Position numbers and translations under genes: made by a program
Part shown: positions 1 to 8,327 of the stretch, in pieces
Layout of the letters: the number at the start of each line of letters is the position of its first letter
Position numbering within the stretch: position 1 is the stretch's first letter
Source of the DNA: VRUE01 sp033856275
GTDB taxonomy: Bacteria > Actinomycetota > Thermoleophilia > Solirubrobacterales > 70-9
DNA length: 20,895 bases
Direction of reading: 5' to 3'
NCBI GenBank assembly: GCA_033856275.1
Contig: JAWVFJ010000005.1
Coordinates: 1-20,895, forward strand
The notes under the pieces: generated by a model
The model's database searches: none
Told to the model about the DNA's origin: nothing
Seen by the model: the letters and a program-made list of their open reading frames with translations, nothing else

Positions 1-1103
1 TCCAAGAGCGGTGACTGGGCGATCACCGAGCCGAGCTTCGATCCTTCCGGGCAGCCCGCCCCGGCGGGGCTGTCGATCTTCTCGTCCCGGTACTGGGCTT
101 CAGAGCAGACGCCGATGCCTTCGGCCAATGAAGGGTTGACGGTGAAGCCTTCGGGCAAGGTGACTACGGTCTTTTTGGGCTCGGTTTCGGCGATCGCCCC
201 CGGACCGAGCAATCCTTGGTTTGCCAGCTTCAGCTCGAAGTCCAAGCCGCTTGGGTTCTCGGCCAGCCTGGTGGTCGGCTGAGAGGAGATCCTCGGCGCG
301 AAGGGGACACCGTCGCATCCGGTCATCGGCGCCGGGTTGCCGGCGGTGTCGAGTGATTCCACAGCTTCGCCGGTGAAATCGCCGGGATTCTGTTTGGAGT
401 CGACCTTGACCGTGGTCTTGAACGTTCCCTCGCAAGAGGCGGGGATCGTCAGGAAGGGCAGCTTGGGAGCATCAGATGCCACGGGGGGACCGCCGTTGAT
501 CGCCGTCGCCCCGCGCTGGGCGTCGTGGTCGGAGTCCGCCGGCACCCCCCAGATCGTCTCGGTCACCGAGGTCACCTCGACCGGCAGGGCCGGCGCCAGG
601 AAGCCGAGCCCATAGCCTTCCTCGCTTCGCACCGAGGCGTACTGCAAGGAGTTGAGACTGAGGTTGCTGAAGCCGAACTGGGAGGCGATCCCGGGCGGCG
701 GCAGGAGGTTGTAGACGGGGCCGGTGACCTGACCGAAGCCGGGGAGGGTGGCCTGCAGCACGCCGACCTGGGTGCTGGGGGCGCACTGCGGGTTGCCCCC
801 CTCGAACTCCTGGCGGGGGCAGCGCGGCATCGCCTGGGGGTTGCCGATGAAGCCGGGCGGCAGGTCGATCAAGACGTCACGCATCTCGCCGCCTTCGGTG
901 TGGCCGCTTGCCTCGGTCTTCAGGTCGAAGTGCGCAGTGAAGGAGTAGGGATGCGAGGAGGCCTGGGTGTCGATCGTGCCGTCACCGTTGAGCGCAGTCA
1001 CCCTGGCGCTGCCCGGCACGATGCCGAAATCCGCCTGGGCAGCCGCTGGGACGGCGAGGAGGCTCAGTGCCGCGAGCAGCGCTATGAGGCTGCCGCGGGT
1101 CAC
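1..1103 (-). CDS. Secreted protein of unknown function, 3' end beyond the window
   Basis: I translated this frame base by base from GTG at 1103; it stays open for 367 codons to the left edge. The product starts with a signal peptide (MTRGSLIALLAALSLL, probable cleavage after AAAQA near residue 25). The mature part has short motifs such as DLPPGFIGNP, VTVTLPEGF-like VVTLPEGFTVNP and SPAGAGCPEGSKLGSV, with scattered cysteines. I recall this style from large exported proteins of Thermoleophilia; the function is unknown. The GTG overlaps the TGA of the upstream 1508-residue gene as GTGA, so the two are probably translationally coupled and belong to the same surface-protein operon. No transmembrane anchor is visible in the part present. 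The start is well supported by the signal peptide and the overlap; the family assignment is only by resemblance. Confidence 0.85.
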   Translation of the reverse strand, partial: MTRGSLIALLAALSLLAVPAAAQADFGIVPGSARVTALNGDGTIDTQASSHPYSFTAHFDLKTEASGHTEGGEMRDVLIDLPPGFIGNPQAMPRCPRQEFEGGNPQCAPSTQVGVLQATLPGFGQVTGPVYNLLPPPGIASQFGFSNLSLNSLQYASVRSEEGYGLGFLAPALPVEVTSVTETIWGVPADSDHDAQRGATAINGGPPVASDAPKLPFLTIPASCEGTFKTTVKVDSKQNPGDFTGEAVESLDTAGNPAPMTGCDGVPFAPRISSQPTTRLAENPSGLDFELKLANQGLLGPGAIAETEPKKTVVTLPEGFTVNPSLAEGIGVCSEAQYRDEKIDSPAGAGCPEGSKLGSVIAQSPLL

Positions 1104-4100
1104 CTTGCGCCTCCGCGCTTGTGCTTGGCTTGCTTTTGCCTGTTCCTTTTGGCGTGCTTTCTCCTCTGCTTGTGCTTCTTCTTCGCCGCCTTCTGCTCAT
1201 CCACGTTGCCGGCCCCTTGCAGGGCGCTCGTGCCGGGCGTCGGGTCGTTGGGCGGAGAGGCCGCGGGCTGGCAGGCTTCGCCCTGGCATTCGGTCCTGGC
1301 CACTTCGCTCTCGGCTGGGATGCCGCCGCCTTCGCGGGCGTCATAGAGGTCGGTCAGCTCGTCTTTGTCGCGCAGCGTCAGCTGGTCGCGGCTGGTGAAG
1401 AAGACGTTCTTGCCGCTTTCATCGGCGGCGAGGAAGTTGGAGTCGACCGGTTCGTGCCCGGCCGAGATCAGCGAGACGCAGCCGCCTTGGCGTTTGCAGG
1501 TTCCCACGCCTTGCGGCTCGTACTGGTAGACGTCTTCGACGCCGTCGTTGGTGTCAAAGGGGCTGAGCGAGTCGCGGCTGTCGAAGTAGAGGCGGCCGGA
1601 GTTTGTGAGGTAGCGCGGCTGGGGCAGGGAGCCGGCCGCGCTTTGGATCACCCGCAGGCGGGAGTTGCCGAGCGGCCGCTGGTCGCTGGGGTTGCAGGAT
1701 GTGCATACCAGCTTGCCGGTGGCTGAGTCATAGAGGAAGGCCTCAGCGCAGGGGCCGCTGAGGAACCCTCCTGCGTTGTCAGATTTGCAGAGGCCGGTGT
1801 TGTCATAGCCGGTTAGGGGCGCTTTAGAGAGGAAGGCGAGCCAGCGCCCGTCGCGGCTGGCCTCGGCGTTGCGCTGGGCGGGAGAGGCAGCCCAATCCCC
1901 CACACCATCGCTTTCGGGGCCGTCTTGGGGAAGCGGCGTGGCGATGAAGTGGCTTTTGCCTTCCCGCCAGAAGTAGAGGTTGTTCTTGCCGGCTTTGGCG
2001 AGCGCGCCCTGGTCGTTGGGCGTTTCGTCGAGCACTTCGGTGTCGATGAAATAGATGGAGGAGAGGTCTTCGCTTTGGCCGGCGATGCCCTGAAAGCCGC
2101 CTTTGCCTTCGGTGAGGTCAACCATTGGTTCTTCGTCTCCGAGGTCGAAGAGGCGGCCGTCGCTGAGCAGCAGCTTGGAACCGTCGGCCGAGGCAGTGAG
2201 GAACTTGCCGGCATGGTCGGCTATTTCGCGGGTCGTTTCGCCGCTTTCGCGGACGTAGACTTGGCCCAATTCGGAAGTCCAAAAGACCCTCGAGCCATCG
2301 GCGGAGATCGCGTGGGAGAGGGTGGCCTTGACCTGTTCTCCTTCTACCTTCGCGCCGAAGGCCGCTCCCGGAGCAGTTTCGGTGTTGCCTGGAGCCACGT
2401 TGACCAAGCGCAACTGGCCGTCGGTCCATTCATAGAGGTTGTTCTTTGCTCGACCGCCGTCTACCGCTTCGGGAGCAAACGGCGTTTCCGCGGTCAGCGC
2501 GTCATTGGCTTCGAAGAAGAGCCGGGAGAAGTCAGCAGAAGCGCCGGCGTAGGTGAGAAACAGTTCGCCGGCGGGCCGATTGGGCGGTTCTGCCTCCAGC
2601 AGTGGGCTGAGCGCCAGCGGATCTGCGGTTGGCTGGCTGTAGAGGTTGGCGTATTCGCTTGGCGCTTCGGGAGTGAGGGCAGGGCTGCGCTGGTAGAGCA
2701 AGCCCTGGGTCAACTCGGCGTTGAAGGCTTGGTAGCCCTGCATTTCGCCACCGCTTTGCAGCTTCGGGCTGAGGATCGTCGTCTGCCAGCCTGTTTTTTC
2801 ATCGCGGCGGGAGATGTATTGGTTTTCAACCACCGCTCCTTCGCTGAAGGAGAAGGGGAAACCCTCATAGACCACCGCTTCGCCGTCGGGCGAGCTCTGC
2901 ATCGGAAAACGCTGAGTGAGGAGTCCCGGCTTGCATTCTTCGCTTTTGCAGCTGCCGACTTCCGGCTGGGCCGGGAATACCTCGCCTCCTCGCTTGTCGG
3001 CGGGCGAGACGAGCTCGTAGGCGCGTGCGTCGGGGGGTTCCGGCGCTTCCGGCGGGAAGGTGTGAAACGCCTGCGTGGCGCCGATCGCTTCGCACGCTTT
3101 TGCTTTGTCGCTTGGTGAGCAGTGGCTGGTCGCGATCACGCGGTAGCGATACGCGGCGCCTGCCGCGAGGCCGGTCAGGGCGGCCGAAGCGCTGAGCGGG
3201 CTCTGTCCACTGCCGAGCTCGGCGCCGCCGGGCGGCGCTTCGGTGGCGCCTTGGGCAAAGCCGCCGCCGCCGTTGTGCTCGGTCTGCACGGTGGCCGTGG
3301 CGGCACCGCCGCTGAGGTCCGAGCCATCGGCGCTCAACTGGGGGACGTCGACGTTCTCGAAAGCTCCCGTGAAGGTGATCTCATAGGGTTTGGATCCGGC
3401 TTCATCGCCGGGGCCGCCGCTGACCTCGACGTTCAAAGCGCCGATCGTCGGCAGGTCTTCCAAGGCTTGGCGCAGCCGCGCTGCCGAGACGCCGGCGGGG
3501 AGGCCGGCATGCAGGAGGACGTTCGTCCCCGAGGCGGTGGCGGGGTTGGAGAGGGTCGCTTCGCCGGCTTTGATCGAGGCGATCGTGGTGTTCGGCGGGA
3601 TGCCGGGGCCTTCGATCCGCTCACCCGCAGCCAGCGGAGCCGGCCCTGGAGAGGAGATCGCAACGCCGGCGCCGGGTTTGATCGTCGGCTTTGACAGTGT
3701 GAGTTCGTTGCCTTTGACGGCTTTGATCGTGGTTCCGGCTGGTATGCCTTCGCCCTGGACCCCCTGTTCGACTTCGAAGCTGCCGACGCCGGCGCTTACT
3801 GAAGTGAGAGTTGGGAAGCCGGCCCGAATTGCCAGCCCCGTTGCGGCGGCTGTGGCGGGTTTGGAGAGGGTCAGTTCGCCTGCGTTGACGGCGGTGATCT
3901 TGGAATCCTGCGGGATGCTCCCGCCTTCAATTGCCTGGCCGACTTCGAAGCTGCCTTCTTTGGTGCTCACTTCGGTGAGGGCGGCAGCGCCGGAGCTGAG
4001 GTTGACGTGGGTGAGCGATTTGTTGGCCGGTCTTGAGATCGTTATTTCCGCGGTGGGGAGCCCTTCTTCGGCTTTGATGGCGACGATTGTCGTGTCGATG

Positions 4101-5626
4101 GGATTGCCTTTTTCGTCTAGGGCGGGGATGCCTTCGCCCTTGATCCCCTGGCCCACCTCAAAGCTGCCTTTGCTGGTGCTCACCGAGGTGATCACGCTGG
4201 AGCCCGCGATCAGGGTCCCTTTCCCGCTGGCGCCTTTCAGGGTTCCTGTCCCAACCGCGCCTTTGAGCGTCGCGGTGGCGGTGGCAGTGCGAAGTGCGGT
4301 GGCGGCTTTGGAGCCCGCGGTGAGATTCGCGATCCCCGGCCCACCGAAGCGGCGGCCTTCAAAGCCGAGGCCAAAGACACCCCCACTGGCGCTCACCGTC
4401 AGGGCTTGGTGCTCATCGGGTTCGTTGGCCTGGTAGGCCGCGTCATCGATGTATTCAAAGGCGTAGCTGGTTTGAGAGCCGCGCGGGTTGATCAGGGCGC
4501 CGAGCGTCGCCGTCGTCGCGCCCATGCGGGAGACCGACTCCGACTGGATTGCCGGCGGGAATTCCTTGGCACCGGCGAAGATGTAACCGAGGCCTTCGTA
4601 GCCAGCGGCGTAGAGGACGCCGGCGGGACGGGTGGCTTCCCAGCTAATAGACGGGTTGAAGGCCAGCGCCTTGACTTCACGTATCGCCGTAGGTCTCGGA
4701 GCAATAGGGAACACACCGACTTCGATGAACTTGCCTTCGGAGTTACAGGCAAGTTGGTGTCCCTTCCCGTCCGAAGGCTTGTAGTTGTCGTAAAAGACTT
4801 CCCCGTTTTCGGGGTTAATCGTCATTCCCTGGATACCGCTGCCAGGAAGCTGGTATTCGCAAACAGGAGTGTTGGGTTCATTCGGCGCGAACTCGTAAAT
4901 CGCGGCTTCTCCGGCAACATAAAGATTGCTGTCAGAGTCGAGCGCGAGTCCCACCCCGTTCTCGTAGTTGATTCCTTCGTGGTAGGCGGCGATGTCGTTT
5001 GCCTGCCCGGCGTAGGCGTAGTGTTCGTAATCGCCAGCGGCCTGCGGTTTGAACACCATCACCCTTGCGTGTTGGCCACCCGGTTCGGAAGCCTCTGCAA
5101 AGCCGAACTCCGATACGTAGACGGTGCCGGACGCATCAACGGCGATCCTCCTCGCGGTGTGGAACTTTTCCGGGCTTGCGCTGATTGGGACCGTACTTTT
5201 CACGCGTTCGCCGAATGCAGCTATCTGATGCAAGCCATCGGCGCTGAAAACCTTGACGCCAAGTTCGCCGGCCCCGAGGATGTAGACGTTACCCGTGATT
5301 TGATCAATAGCCATCGCAAGCGCTTCGTCAGGCAAAGCTGTCGCTCCGAGCAGTTTTCCTGTCGGGCCGTACTGGATGAGCTGGCGCCGGGAGGTCGCCG
5401 CGTAGACCGTACCCGCATCCACCCCACCGGCTCCAGTGGTGTTGACAGCTATGCCACCTACGGCTTCAATCGGCGATTTTTCACCTCCCGCAAAGATGCC
5501 GACCTGTTCGAAGCTCGCCGAGGCGGTGGCTGCGAAGAGCACGCCGCTGACGAAGAGCAAACCGATCGCGGTACCAATTCCCGCGACTATGCGGTGGATT
5601 TGATGGGAGCTAGGACTTGGCGCCAT
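1100..5626 (-). CDS. Very large exported beta-propeller / Fn3-like / repeat protein (1508 aa)
   Basis: ATG at 5626 has a good Shine-Dalgarno (GGGAG, 7 nt away). Residues 1-38 form a signal peptide ending ATASA. Residues about 40-360 look like an NHL-type beta-propeller (blades such as AMAIDQITGNVYILGAG and IAVDASGTVYVSEFG). Residues about 370-400 look like the first half of an Fn3-like domain (ATLGALINPRGSQTSYAFEY). Residues about 475-710 hold four tandem repeats built on GSFEVGQ, GEGIP, TTI and ELTLSKPAT, period about 57 residues. Residues about 713-785 are a separate module (LRQALEDLPTIGALNVEVSG). The second Fn3 half follows (LSASAALTGLAAGAAYRYRV). Residues about 870-1440 look like a TolB/WD40-type propeller, and the last 35 residues are Lys/Arg rich. 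It is probably surface exposed or extracellular; no enzyme motif is seen. It sits 89 nt after the collagen-like gene and overlaps the next gene by 4 nt. Confidence 0.9.
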   Translation of the reverse strand: MAPSPSSHQIHRIVAGIGTAIGLLFVSGVLFAATASASFEQVGIFAGGEKSPIEAVGGIAVNTTGAGGVDAGTVYAATSRRQLIQYGPTGKLLGATALPDEALAMAIDQITGNVYILGAGELGVKVFSADGLHQIAAFGERVKSTVPISASPEKFHTARRIAVDASGTVYVSEFGFAEASEPGGQHARVMVFKPQAAGDYEHYAYAGQANDIAAYHEGINYENGVGLALDSDSNLYVAGEAAIYEFAPNEPNTPVCEYQLPGSGIQGMTINPENGEVFYDNYKPSDGKGHQLACNSEGKFIEVGVFPIAPRPTAIREVKALAFNPSISWEATRPAGVLYAAGYEGLGYIFAGAKEFPPAIQSESVSRMGATTATLGALINPRGSQTSYAFEYIDDAAYQANEPDEHQALTVSASGGVFGLGFEGRRFGGPGIANLTAGSKAATALRTATATATLKGAVGTGTLKGASGKGTLIAGSSVITSVSTSKGSFEVGQGIKGEGIPALDEKGNPIDTTIVAIKAEEGLPTAEITISRPANKSLTHVNLSSGAAALTEVSTKEGSFEVGQAIEGGSIPQDSKITAVNAGELTLSKPATAAATGLAIRAGFPTLTSVSAGVGSFEVEQGVQGEGIPAGTTIKAVKGNELTLSKPTIKPGAGVAISSPGPAPLAAGERIEGPGIPPNTTIASIKAGEATLSNPATASGTNVLLHAGLPAGVSAARLRQALEDLPTIGALNVEVSGGPGDEAGSKPYEITFTGAFENVDVPQLSADGSDLSGGAATATVQTEHNGGGGFAQGATEAPPGGAELGSGQSPLSASAALTGLAAGAAYRYRVIATSHCSPSDKAKACEAIGATQAFHTFPPEAPEPPDARAYELVSPADKRGGEVFPAQPEVGSCKSEECKPGLLTQRFPMQSSPDGEAVVYEGFPFSFSEGAVVENQYISRRDEKTGWQTTILSPKLQSGGEMQGYQAFNAELTQGLLYQRSPALTPEAPSEYANLYSQPTADPLALSPLLEAEPPNRPAGELFLTYAGASADFSRLFFEANDALTAETPFAPEAVDGGRAKNNLYEWTDGQLRLVNVAPGNTETAPGAAFGAKVEGEQVKATLSHAISADGSRVFWTSELGQVYVRESGETTREIADHAGKFLTASADGSKLLLSDGRLFDLGDEEPMVDLTEGKGGFQGIAGQSEDLSSIYFIDTEVLDETPNDQGALAKAGKNNLYFWREGKSHFIATPLPQDGPESDGVGDWAASPAQRNAEASRDGRWLAFLSKAPLTGYDNTGLCKSDNAGGFLSGPCAEAFLYDSATGKLVCTSCNPSDQRPLGNSRLRVIQSAAGSLPQPRYLTNSGRLYFDSRDSLSPFDTNDGVEDVYQYEPQGVGTCKRQGGCVSLISAGHEPVDSNFLAADESGKNVFFTSRDQLTLRDKDELTDLYDAREGGGIPAESEVARTECQGEACQPAASPPNDPTPGTSALQGAGNVDEQKAAKKKHKQRRKHAKRNRQKQAKHKRGGAR

Positions 5627-5715
5627 AGCTGTGCTCCCTCATGGTCGGCAATGTGGTGTGCTTCGCGCGCCCGGGAACTGGAAGGGACATGGGCACGCGA
5701 AGCAGGGTCATCCAA

Positions 5716-6498
5716 CTAAGGAGCGGTTACGGCCCAGGCTCCGTAGGATTCGATCTTGGCCGGTTCTTTGGCTGAGCCTTCAACATAGGGCCCGGACAGA
5801 GCCGCACCGCTGGTGCTATAGGCACCAAATCCACCTTCAAACGACCGTGGTTCTATAAAACCCACAGGAGTGACGGGTGAATTTTCAATATTTTCGTAGG
5901 CGGTGTAGACGCAGAGCTTACCCGCCGGGGCGGTTGGTTTAGCGACGCTTCCTTTGCAGCCCCCGGGTTCGATTATTTCTGCTTCGATTTCTTCGGTCTG
6001 TTTCTTGTTGAAACCGAAGCCGGAACCTTCGGCACCACCATTTGCCAGCGGGATCGCGAAGGAGAGTGACGAAAACATATTCACGGAGGCCGACGTGCTC
6101 TCGACAATGCTCCAGGCTCCCGTCTCCGTTTTGCCCGAGGGCAGCGTCGCGGTAAAGCCGCTGAAGCCTGTAGCTCCCGTGGCGCCAGTCGGACCCGTGG
6201 GACCGGTTTTGCCGGTCGGTCCGGTCGGTCCGGTGGCACCGTTAGATCCGTTAGATCCGTTGGTGCCGGCGTCGCCTTTGGCGCCGGCGGGGCCTGCGGG
6301 GCCCTGTGCGCCTGCCGGCCCAGTTGGCCCGGTCGCACCTTTAGGACCGCGCGGTCCTTTCTTGGCCTTTGCCGAGGCGGTCGCCTTGCCGCCGGAGTTG
6401 CTCTGGGCGGCGTAGGCGCCGCCCAACATTGCGAAGACTAGGGCTATCACCGAGATGACTCCCGGGATCCCGAATCGCGTGCGTAGCGTCGAGAACAT
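5716..6498 (-). CDS. Collagen-like exported protein (260 aa)
   Basis: ATG at 6498 follows AAGGAG about 10 nt upstream. The N-terminus has a hydrophobic segment (residues about 13-31, ending GGAYAAQ) that acts as signal peptide or membrane anchor. Residues 48-113 are about 22 uninterrupted Gly-X-Y triplets (GPRGPKGATGPTGPAGAQ and so on), the signature of a bacterial collagen triple helix; Pro sits mostly in X and Thr or Ala in Y. The C-terminal 145 residues form a small globular domain starting GFTATLPSGKTETGAWSI, with two cysteines. Such proteins are expected to trimerise at the cell surface. It is the first gene of a minus-strand block of exported proteins and has its own promoter-like sequence. 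The function is inferred from architecture only. Confidence 0.88.
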   Translation of the reverse strand: MFSTLRTRFGIPGVISVIALVFAMLGGAYAAQSNSGGKATASAKAKKGPRGPKGATGPTGPAGAQGPAGPAGAKGDAGTNGSNGSNGATGPTGPTGKTGPTGPTGATGATGFSGFTATLPSGKTETGAWSIVESTSASVNMFSSLSFAIPLANGGAEGSGFGFNKKQTEEIEAEIIEPGGCKGSVAKPTAPAGKLCVYTAYENIENSPVTPVGFIEPRSFEGGFGAYSTSGAALSGPYVEGSAKEPAKIESYGAWAVTAP

Positions 6499-6639
6499 CT
6501 AGATCTCTCTCCTTGTCCCGTGAGCCCCTCTGCCCGCCGCTTCCCTTTGCGGCTTCCTCGAGGCTCGGTTATGTCCCTGTGTCAGTTCCGTCCGCATCCC
6601 TTTGCGAACTGAACTACTTCGTACATCAACTGTGCGGGA

Positions 6640-6668
6640 ATGAGAACAGAGTTGTTTGCGAATGTCAA
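6640..6668 (-). promoter_or_regulatory. Sigma-70-type promoter for the collagen-like gene
   Basis: Read on the minus strand: a perfect -35 TTGACA (6668-6663), a 17-nt spacer and -10 TCTCAT (6645-6640, 4 of 6 to consensus). A start near 6633 would give a leader of about 135 nt before ATG 6498. It lies in the 240-nt gap between the MerR gene and the collagen-like gene, and no other gene is visible there. Confidence 0.55.
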
Positions 6669-6738
6669 GGCCACGCGCGTTCCCATAGGAATTTGGCTCT
6701 CTGCTGGGAAAGCGGCGACGGGGAAGCGCGGGGTTTCT

Positions 6739-7497
6739 CTAACGGGTGCTGCGCGCGACGCTGCGGATGGTGCGGGACATCGCCTTGTCGGTGGCCTCGG
6801 CCATCGCGATCTGGAAGATGCCCTGGAGGACGTCGGCGGCCAGCGGGCGGGTGCGGTCGAGGGCCTCGCGCACCTTGGGCCAGTCGCCTTCGGGGTGGCC
6901 GGCCTGGTCGAAGGGCTCCCAGACCTGCTCGAGGAAGAGCTGGGTGAAGAGCTGGGCGATGTCGTTGGCTTTGCGGCGCAGCTTCTCGGCGGTGGCGAGG
7001 ACGGCGTCTGGGCTCATGCCGACTTCGGCCAGCGCGGCGCCGGCGGCCATCATGCGTGGGCTGATCACCTCGACCTTGCCGTCGGGCAGGGAGCGGATGA
7101 CGCCGAGCTTTTCGCCCCGTTCGAGCATTTCGAGGCCGCGCCCTTCCTCGACCTCCTTGCTCCAGAGTTCCCCCAACTCGGTCAGCTCGACGATCTCCGG
7201 TGCCTCCTCTTCGAAGGGGGCGCGCAGCGTGCGCGTGAGGTCGAAGATCTCCTCAGCGGCGCCGTTGACCCCTTCCATCATGCGCCGGATCGCCTCCAGG
7301 TTGAGCCCCTCGGCCTGCATCTCGCGGGTCAGCTCGATCCGCGCCACGTGGTCCTCGTTGTAGTAGCCGGTGCGACCGTGGACGACCGGCGGCGGCAGCA
7401 ATCCGCGGGTCTGGTGGGCGCGGATGTTGCGCACCGTCATCCCGGTTCGCTCGGCCAGCTCGCCGATCGTCATCTCGCCCTTGGTGGGTTTGCTCAT
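6739..7497 (-). CDS. MerR-family transcriptional regulator (252 aa)
   Basis: The N-terminal winged helix-turn-helix is typical of MerR: MTIGELAERTGMTVRNIR, then RGLLPPP and a wing with GRTGYYNEDHVARI, residues about 9-75. A mixed helical C-terminal part of about 170 residues follows. No metal-binding cysteine cluster is visible, so the inducer cannot be named. I chose ATG 7497 because it overlaps the stop of the SDR gene as ATGA and places the HTH right at the N-terminus; the frame is open further upstream, but that part only shadows the SDR gene. The two genes are probably co-translated, suggesting the regulator is expressed with the oxidoreductase. It terminates with TAG at 6741-6739. Confidence 0.9.
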   Translation of the reverse strand: MSKPTKGEMTIGELAERTGMTVRNIRAHQTRGLLPPPVVHGRTGYYNEDHVARIELTREMQAEGLNLEAIRRMMEGVNGAAEEIFDLTRTLRAPFEEEAPEIVELTELGELWSKEVEEGRGLEMLERGEKLGVIRSLPDGKVEVISPRMMAAGAALAEVGMSPDAVLATAEKLRRKANDIAQLFTQLFLEQVWEPFDQAGHPEGDWPKVREALDRTRPLAADVLQGIFQIAMAEATDKAMSRTIRSVARSTR

Positions 7498-8210
7498 TCC
7501 CTCATCGTAAGCGGGAAACGCTGCCCGTTCATCTTTTTCGACGGGTCCGAGCAGAGGAAGGCGATCGCCTCGGCGATGTCCTCGGCGGGGGTGAAGGTGG
7601 GGAACTGCTCGTCGGGGTTCTCTTCGCGCATGCGCGGCGTGAGGATCGCGTCGACGACGATGACGTTGGCGGTTGCGGAGGTGCTTTTGAAGCCATCGGC
7701 GAGGGCGAACGTCCAAGCCTCGGCGGCCGCCTTGGCGGAGGCGTAGGCAGCATTGGTGTTGGTCGGCGCCTGCGCCTGCTTGGAAGAGACGAGGACGAAG
7801 CGCCCGTGCTCGCTGGCGAGCAGCGCGTCGTGGAAGGCGCGCGTGGTGTGTTGGACGGTGCGAACCAGCAGGTCGTGCAGGAGGTCCCAGTCCGCGAGCG
7901 GCGCCTCGTGCAACGGCTCTCCCCCGCGCCAACCACCGACCAGATGCAGCAGGGCGTCGAGGTGCCCGAACCGCTCGAGCAGCGCCGCGCACCAGTCCCG
8001 CGTCGCCTCCTCATCGAGCAAGTCGACCGCGCGCCCGTCCCAGCGCTCCGCCGGCAAATCGAGCTCGGCGCCAACCCGATCAACGCGCTCCTGCGCAACG
8101 TCAGCCCCGCCGATCGTCACGCCGGCAGCAGCGAGCCGCTCCGCCACCACAGGCCCAAGTCCGCCGGCGACCCCGGCAATCGCGATCACACGGCCATCGA
8201 GGTTGCTCAT
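7494..8210 (-). CDS. Short-chain dehydrogenase/reductase (SDR) family oxidoreductase (238 aa)
   Basis: This is a classical SDR. A Rossmann nucleotide-binding loop GVAGGLG lies at residues 13-19, a serine pair is at 142-143, and the catalytic YxxxK is Y156-ASA-K160. The usual NNAG stretch is replaced by HLVGG (residues 89-93), a common variation. Length is typical. It would be an NAD(P)-dependent alcohol or ketone oxidoreductase in the cytoplasm; the substrate is not predictable. ATG 8210 is needed to keep the first Rossmann strand, yet it lies only 1 nt from the 3' end of tRNA-Tyr, so there is no room for a leader or Shine-Dalgarno unless the tRNA itself supplies it. The stop overlaps the MerR start (ATGA). 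Confidence 0.9.
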   Translation of the reverse strand: MSNLDGRVIAIAGVAGGLGPVVAERLAAAGVTIGGADVAQERVDRVGAELDLPAERWDGRAVDLLDEEATRDWCAALLERFGHLDALLHLVGGWRGGEPLHEAPLADWDLLHDLLVRTVQHTTRAFHDALLASEHGRFVLVSSKQAQAPTNTNAAYASAKAAAEAWTFALADGFKSTSATANVIVVDAILTPRMREENPDEQFPTFTPAEDIAEAIAFLCSDPSKKMNGQRFPLTMRE

Positions 8211-8211
8211 A

Positions 8212-8293
8212 TGGGGGAGACAGGATTCGAACCTGTGTAGGCAGAGCCAATGCGTTTACAGCGCATCTCCTTTAACCACTCGGACACTCCCCC
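8212..8293 (-). tRNA. tRNA-Tyr (anticodon GTA)
   Basis: The 82-nt class II tRNA folds fully by eye. The acceptor stem is GGGGGAG/CTCCCCC with discriminator A (8212). The D arm is TCC/GGA, the anticodon stem ATGCG/CGCAT with loop CTGTAAA (anticodon GTA at 8259-8257), the long variable arm has a GGC-TCT-GCC stem, and the T arm is ACAGG-TTCGAAT-CCTGT. CCA is not encoded: the discriminator is followed by T and then the ATG of the SDR gene. Confidence 0.97.
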
Positions 8294-8306
8294 AGGAGAT
8301 AGGCCC

Positions 8307-8312
8307 ATTCTA
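8307..8312 (-). promoter_or_regulatory. Probable -10 element of the tRNA-Tyr promoter
   Basis: On the minus strand TAGAAT (5 of 6 to TATAAT) lies 13 nt before the tRNA 5' end, the right place for a start a few nt upstream of the mature tRNA. No convincing -35 hexamer is seen 16-18 nt further upstream. Confidence 0.4.
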
Positions 8313-8327
8313 GATAGAACGAGCCGC

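Noticed and set aside
1925..5719. Long plus-strand open frames (397 and 437 codons) across the 1508-residue gene
   Set aside because: They are antisense to a well-supported gene with signal peptide, Shine-Dalgarno and domain structure; their translations are Arg/Gly/Val rich and show no domain. GC-rich DNA makes such shadows.
6180..6350. DNA tandem repeat with GGTCC units
   Set aside because: It is the codon pattern of the Gly-Pro-Thr collagen triplets, not an independent repeat element.
7498..7992. Longer N-terminus for the MerR protein (417 aa)
   Set aside because: The extension is Arg/Pro-rich shadow of the SDR gene, and ATG 7497 with the ATGA overlap puts the HTH at the N-terminus.
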